Of a stretch of DNA of 64,000 bases, positions 47,195-64,000 are shown one piece after another. Below the pieces are notes generated by a model, which saw only the letters and a list, made by a program, of their open reading frames with translations, did no database searches and was not told the DNA's origin. The first letter of the stretch is position 1, and every line of letters starts with the position of its first letter. Source of the stretch: Mytilus galloprovincialis (taxonomy: Eukaryota > Mollusca > Bivalvia > Mytilida > Mytilidae); the NCBI RefSeq assembly GCF_965363235.1, contig NC_134845.1, positions 21,702,524 through 21,766,523 of the forward strand, read 5' to 3'. A program made the position numbers and the translations under genes.

Positions 47195-47345
47195 GAGCAA
47201 ATAAAATTGAGAATGGAAATGGGGAATGAGTCAAAGAGACAACAACCCGATCATAGAACAGACAACAGTAGAAGGTCACCAACAGGTCTTCAATGCAGCG
47301 AGAAATTCCCGCACACGGAGGCGTCCTTCAGATGGCCCCTAAACA
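47195..47345 (-). repeat. Dispersed repeat, opposite copy of 30690-30845
   Basis: AAATTGAGAATGGAAATGGG, GAGACAACAACCCGATCATA and GAGGCGTCCTTCAGATGG are the reverse complement of the copy at 30690-30845, with scattered changes. The apparent short open frame here is repeat-derived. Confidence 0.65.
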
Positions 47346-48769
47346 GATATATATACTTACTATAAAGCCCATATCGCAGTCAGCTTTAAAAGTAAAAGGC
47401 ACCGAAATGAATTCAAACGAGAAAACAAACGGACTGCTTTATGTACAAAACAATGAACAAAAAACAGATATGATATACAGCAACAAACGATATTCACTGA
47501 ATTACAGGTTCTTACATTTGAATTTTTTGACTAGGGATATATATAGACACATACAGACACATTTGACAAATTGAAATGAATACGAAGCCAGATATAATAT
47601 GGTCATTATCTTATCATTAACTTAGTAAACATACTCAATACCAAAGCCATGTCCTTTAATGTATTTTTTTTATCCTCTTAAATTAAATCTGCTTAATTAT
47701 CACAATTAATTATATAAAAACAGATATTAAAATACAACATCGATCTGATTCAACGTACATTTTTTACTTGGATATCAATCAATGATAACGTCTCGACGAG
47801 TAAGTCTCTTATACGTATGGATATAATAAATAACAATTTAAAAATATTATGAAATAAATCTTTTAATCCGGGAAATGTAAACTTAAAATAAATACTGATA
47901 CTTATAGTATATTTCATCAGGAAAAACATTTACTACATTGTTCATACTAAAGTCGAAATCAAGTAAAAAGATGGCTTAAAGTAAAAAAGGGTACATTTAT
48001 TTAGTTAGTATAAACAGTATTTCCATTGATTTTTCAGTTGAATGTTGTGTACGAAGTTTTTAGGTCACTGTTCAATCCTCAAATAAATTACATTGTTAAT
48101 AATCAACCATGTGACTATTTAAAGCTCGTCCAATATTATTTTATTTTCGAAATAAATTTTAACCTTGTACGAGATAACTGCCTGAATTGATCGTAAACTT
48201 AGCGATTTTCTCCGTTGAATTGTAAGTATTTTTGTTTTTCATTTGTATTTTTTAACATTTCTACATATATTTAAGTTTTTAACGAGTATCACTCGTGTTA
48301 GCATGCTTTCAAAAAGCGATTAACTGTAAACTTGTTTGTCTTTTTAGACTCTGGGGACTTGTCCGGTTGGCAATCATACCACATCTTCTGATTTTTATAT
48401 TTATTTAAATCGTCATAAATAGGTTAAATTGTATAACATACAAAACCAATTTATGTTATTTTTATAAATGCATAGGAACACGTGATTAGGCATGTAAATA
48501 CATTTGACAATATCGACCATTTTACTCTGAGCCATTTTATACGTTTGTGTCCTCCTAAACTTGTGTTTTCGAGCATATATCAGGAGCACGCGTTGCACAC
48601 ATTGAGCAATATCACTCAGTGTATATAGAGGACGAATGGGTCGGTACCTCTTATACTTTTACTGTTATAATTAATTAGTCACGAAGATCATCAAAGACCA
48701 AGTAACACTGAAATGGTCACTATTTTTGCATGGTTTTGATAAAACTTTTTCTTTAGAACTTTAGTTTAT

Positions 48770-48955
48770 AAATGTATAAAGGTGACTGAGGAATAGCAAT
48801 ATGGTCACTTTCGTCTACTTCTGACCGGCAGTAAAACCCTTGCCTTTCGTCCTTATGTCTGTGCAGGATGTACAAGTACGCAGTCACGTACGGGCAGAAT
48901 GTTGACGTTAAAACAGATGCCTTGTGTAAAGAGAGCGCCACGCTCTCTGCACGTT
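48770..48955 (+). repeat. Dispersed repeat ending in GCTCTCTGCACGTT
   Basis: GACCGGCAGT, TACGCAGTC and GCTCTCTGCACGTT in order are shared with 54895-55050, followed in both by TTGCAA. Its class is unknown. Confidence 0.55.
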
Positions 48956-49773
48956 AAAAACAATTGCAACAACATTTTAAGGTGTCCATAGATTATCTGT
49001 TGCGAGAATTTTTTCTGTAATCCAATATACCCTCAGTTTCCACTGGAAACCAAAGTTTTCCCAACATACATCCCGGACGACCCCAAAAACATGTTTTTTT
49101 TTGTATAACCAATGTATATGGTCTTTGTAACAATCCTGTAATTTTGGATTTTAAACCAATAAAATATCTTATCTTGTCATATATGCATGAAAATTTGCTA
49201 CTGGACGTTAAACAACCGACTTGTAACCAATCAATATAAATGTATATGCACACAAAACTACGGTTCACAACTGTCTCAAGAATCTTTGCCTTTGAATATT
49301 GGATGTTTTTTGGGGGCATGTTGAGATTGATGCTTTGGCTGGGTACAAAAGAGGATGTACTTTAAAAATTAGATTTGTTGATCAATTTTTTTTTTTTTTT
49401 TTAATAAAAAGCTTATGATTTAAGAAATATTCTACGAACACACACTACAGGCATTAGGTTGTTTAAGTCATGAAATGTATACTAGTAGTATTTGTACAAC
49501 ACACTTTTCCTAAACACTGATTTTTCTTACGCTAGATAAATGACCCGGTTTGCTTACTGACAACAAAATATGTCCAAAAGCATGTGGCCTTTGCTCTTAA
49601 CTATAATTAATCACCCAGTATGTAGCGTATCCAAATACATGTTCCAAATAAAAGTTTATAATTATCATGTCACCATCCTTCAAACCTGTGACAGCCTTTT
49701 CACTGATGACAATATAGTTCGTAACTTCATGTGAAAAAGCAGCAAACTATTTCACATTTGTTTTATAAAGAAA

Positions 49774-62565
<12,792 letters not shown>

Positions 62566-62633
62566 AAGACGTACTTTGAAAGTTATCTCTATGTTTTAAA
62601 GAGAACACACAGAAAGTTATATTTTTTTAAAAG

Positions 62634-62639
62634 AATAAA
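62634..62639 (+). terminator. AATAAA poly(A) signal of the TDO gene
   Basis: First canonical hexamer, 69 bases past the TDO stop codon. A second possible signal, AATAAA near 62937, could give a longer 3' UTR. Confidence 0.5.
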
Positions 62640-63779
62640 CAATAATCCTGATTATACATAAATCATTAGTTCACTCATATTTCAAGCAGATTGTTATATG
62701 TTTAATATTTTATGTCAAGGAGACTTGAATGTTTTAGTCAATACGGTTTTGTAAAAAGCAGTTGAAGTAAATGGTCATATATGTTCCATATATTGCATTA
62801 AAGTCGATGATATATTTTTATTTTTTATTTTTTTTAAATACAAAAAAAATGATAGGATGAGCATATTGTTCAGCAATGAAATTATAAATTTTATCTGTTA
62901 CATTAAAATGTTATGTAAAAATTATATTGTAACGGTAATAAAACGTTTCAAAAAGACGAATGTTGTGATATTTTGTAGGTCGATCTCATAAAATATTTTT
63001 TTTTGTCTGACACGTACTAGCATTACTAACTTATCTGTTATCATCCGTTACTACTTTTATATATAAAATTGCTTTTATAAAAGGCAGTAACGTACACATG
63101 TAACGAAAATTAATATATCATAAAGGATATTATTGATCTTGGCTTAGGGAGCTTCCATTTAACTTTAAAAAAGGGGGGTATGTTTTTTTTGTACGAGGCA
63201 CACACCTTTATCGATCAAATATTGTTTTTCAAATTTTTACACAATAAGGTATGGTGAAATCTGGATTTAGAATATTTTTTTTCTGTCATCTGTTTGATCA
63301 TAATGTTATTTCGTCCATCAAAATGGGGATCAGATTATTTTTTAAAGGAAAAAAACATAACTTCCTTGAAGTTTTTTGATCGTTCCTTCAGACTTTAGTC
63401 TCTAGAAAATAATAACTTAGACTTTGCTTTAATAATATTAAATGATATTTCCCCTCTAGATTAAACAATAATTAAATGGCAATAATACTGGAGACGAACA
63501 GATAAAAAACTGAAGCATATAATTTCCATTGAATTCTTAAAATAAAGCAACAAATGCATTTCAGCATCAATAAAGAATGTTCAGTCTACAAATAAATACA
63601 AACGAAAATCAAATTATTCTTCGATCAACTATTTGTAACCCTCTAAAGTAAACGAACAAACATAAATCAAAGCTGCCACATTGTTTCTCATTTATAATTT
63701 TGTAGTTAATGTGGTATCCTCAGTTTTGACACGTTTGTGAACTGGATTAGTTTCAGTTAAATTGGTTTATGACGGTATA

Positions 63780-64000
63780 AAAAAGTAAAGTAAAACATAA
63801 ATATCGAACTCCGAGGAAATTTCAATACGGAAAGTACGTAGCCCAATGTCAAAATCAGAAGCTCAAGCACATCAAGCGAGTGGGTAACTTTCATATGCCT
63901 GACTTGATATAGGCATAGTAGAAAACGGTGGTTTAAACCTAGTTTTATAGCTAGTTTAACCTCTCACTTGTATCACTGTCGCATAAAATTGCATTATATA
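63780..64000 (-). repeat. Copy of the AGTCAGGAATATGACAG repeat family, runs off the window
   Basis: ATATCGAACTCCGAGGAAAT, AAAATCAGAAGCTCAAGCAC, TTTCATATGCCTGACTTG, then TTTTATAGCTAGTTTAACC and CTCTCACTTGTATCACTGTC. It is longer than the copy at 61612 and continues to the window edge. Confidence 0.65.

Larger units (their letters stand above)
44884..49773. other. Intergenic region between the divergent GatB and TDO genes
   Basis: This should contain both promoters. TTATCTCCCC (complement of GGGGAGATAA) lies just upstream of the GatB ATG. A TIR element is at 45197-45575. A CpG-richer patch at about 45735-45900 repeats ATGG-CGTTT phrases. Dispersed repeats lie at 47195-47345, 48770-48955 and 49185-49235. 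No further exon is supported. Confidence 0.5.
62566..64000. other. Downstream of TDO, no further gene seen
   Basis: AT-rich 3' flank. A poly(A) signal lies at 62634 and another AATAAA near 62937. A dispersed repeat occupies 63780-64000. No exon or RNA gene is visible. Confidence 0.5.

Overview
This window looks like AT-rich nuclear DNA from a marine bivalve, most likely a mussel of the Mytilus type. The evidence is long introns with GT-AG borders, several dispersed repeats that I recognise from mussel sequence, and four protein genes of animal type. No taxonomic search was possible, so the organism is an inference.

Layout. 1-12,900 holds no host gene that I can support. It carries a hammerhead-ribozyme-like repeat (35-78), a decayed LINE (2,535-3,892), a structured non-autonomous element nested in an older repeat (5,645-7,475), a 30-bp tandem array and a duplicated tRNA-like unit. 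12,916-21,961 (minus) is a seven-exon gene for a 427-residue protein that joins a B-box zinc finger to p120-catenin-type armadillo repeats. A 2.2-kb inverted-repeat transposon and a TTAA-flanked MITE sit in its introns. 21,962-27,815 is intergenic and repeat-rich, ending in a 44-bp minisatellite that carries CRE octamers. 27,816-28,895 (plus) is an intronless class A GPCR. 31,560-44,883 (minus) is the complete 12-exon gene for mitochondrial GatB (530 residues). Its introns hold most of the window's non-autonomous transposons. 49,774-62,565 (plus) is the complete 13-exon gene for tryptophan 2,3-dioxygenase (445 residues). The last 1.4 kb is intergenic.

The exon chains of all three spliced genes were built by hand. 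In each, every intron begins GT and ends AG, every junction keeps frame, and the total is a whole number of codons ending at a stop.

The genes do not form an operon-like unit. GatB (mitochondrial Gln-tRNA synthesis) and TDO (first step of tryptophan breakdown to kynurenine) are divergent neighbours about 4.9 kb apart. The most unusual items are the hammerhead-like repeat family, the B-box/armadillo fusion gene, and several repeats with structured ends or nested, abutting insertions.
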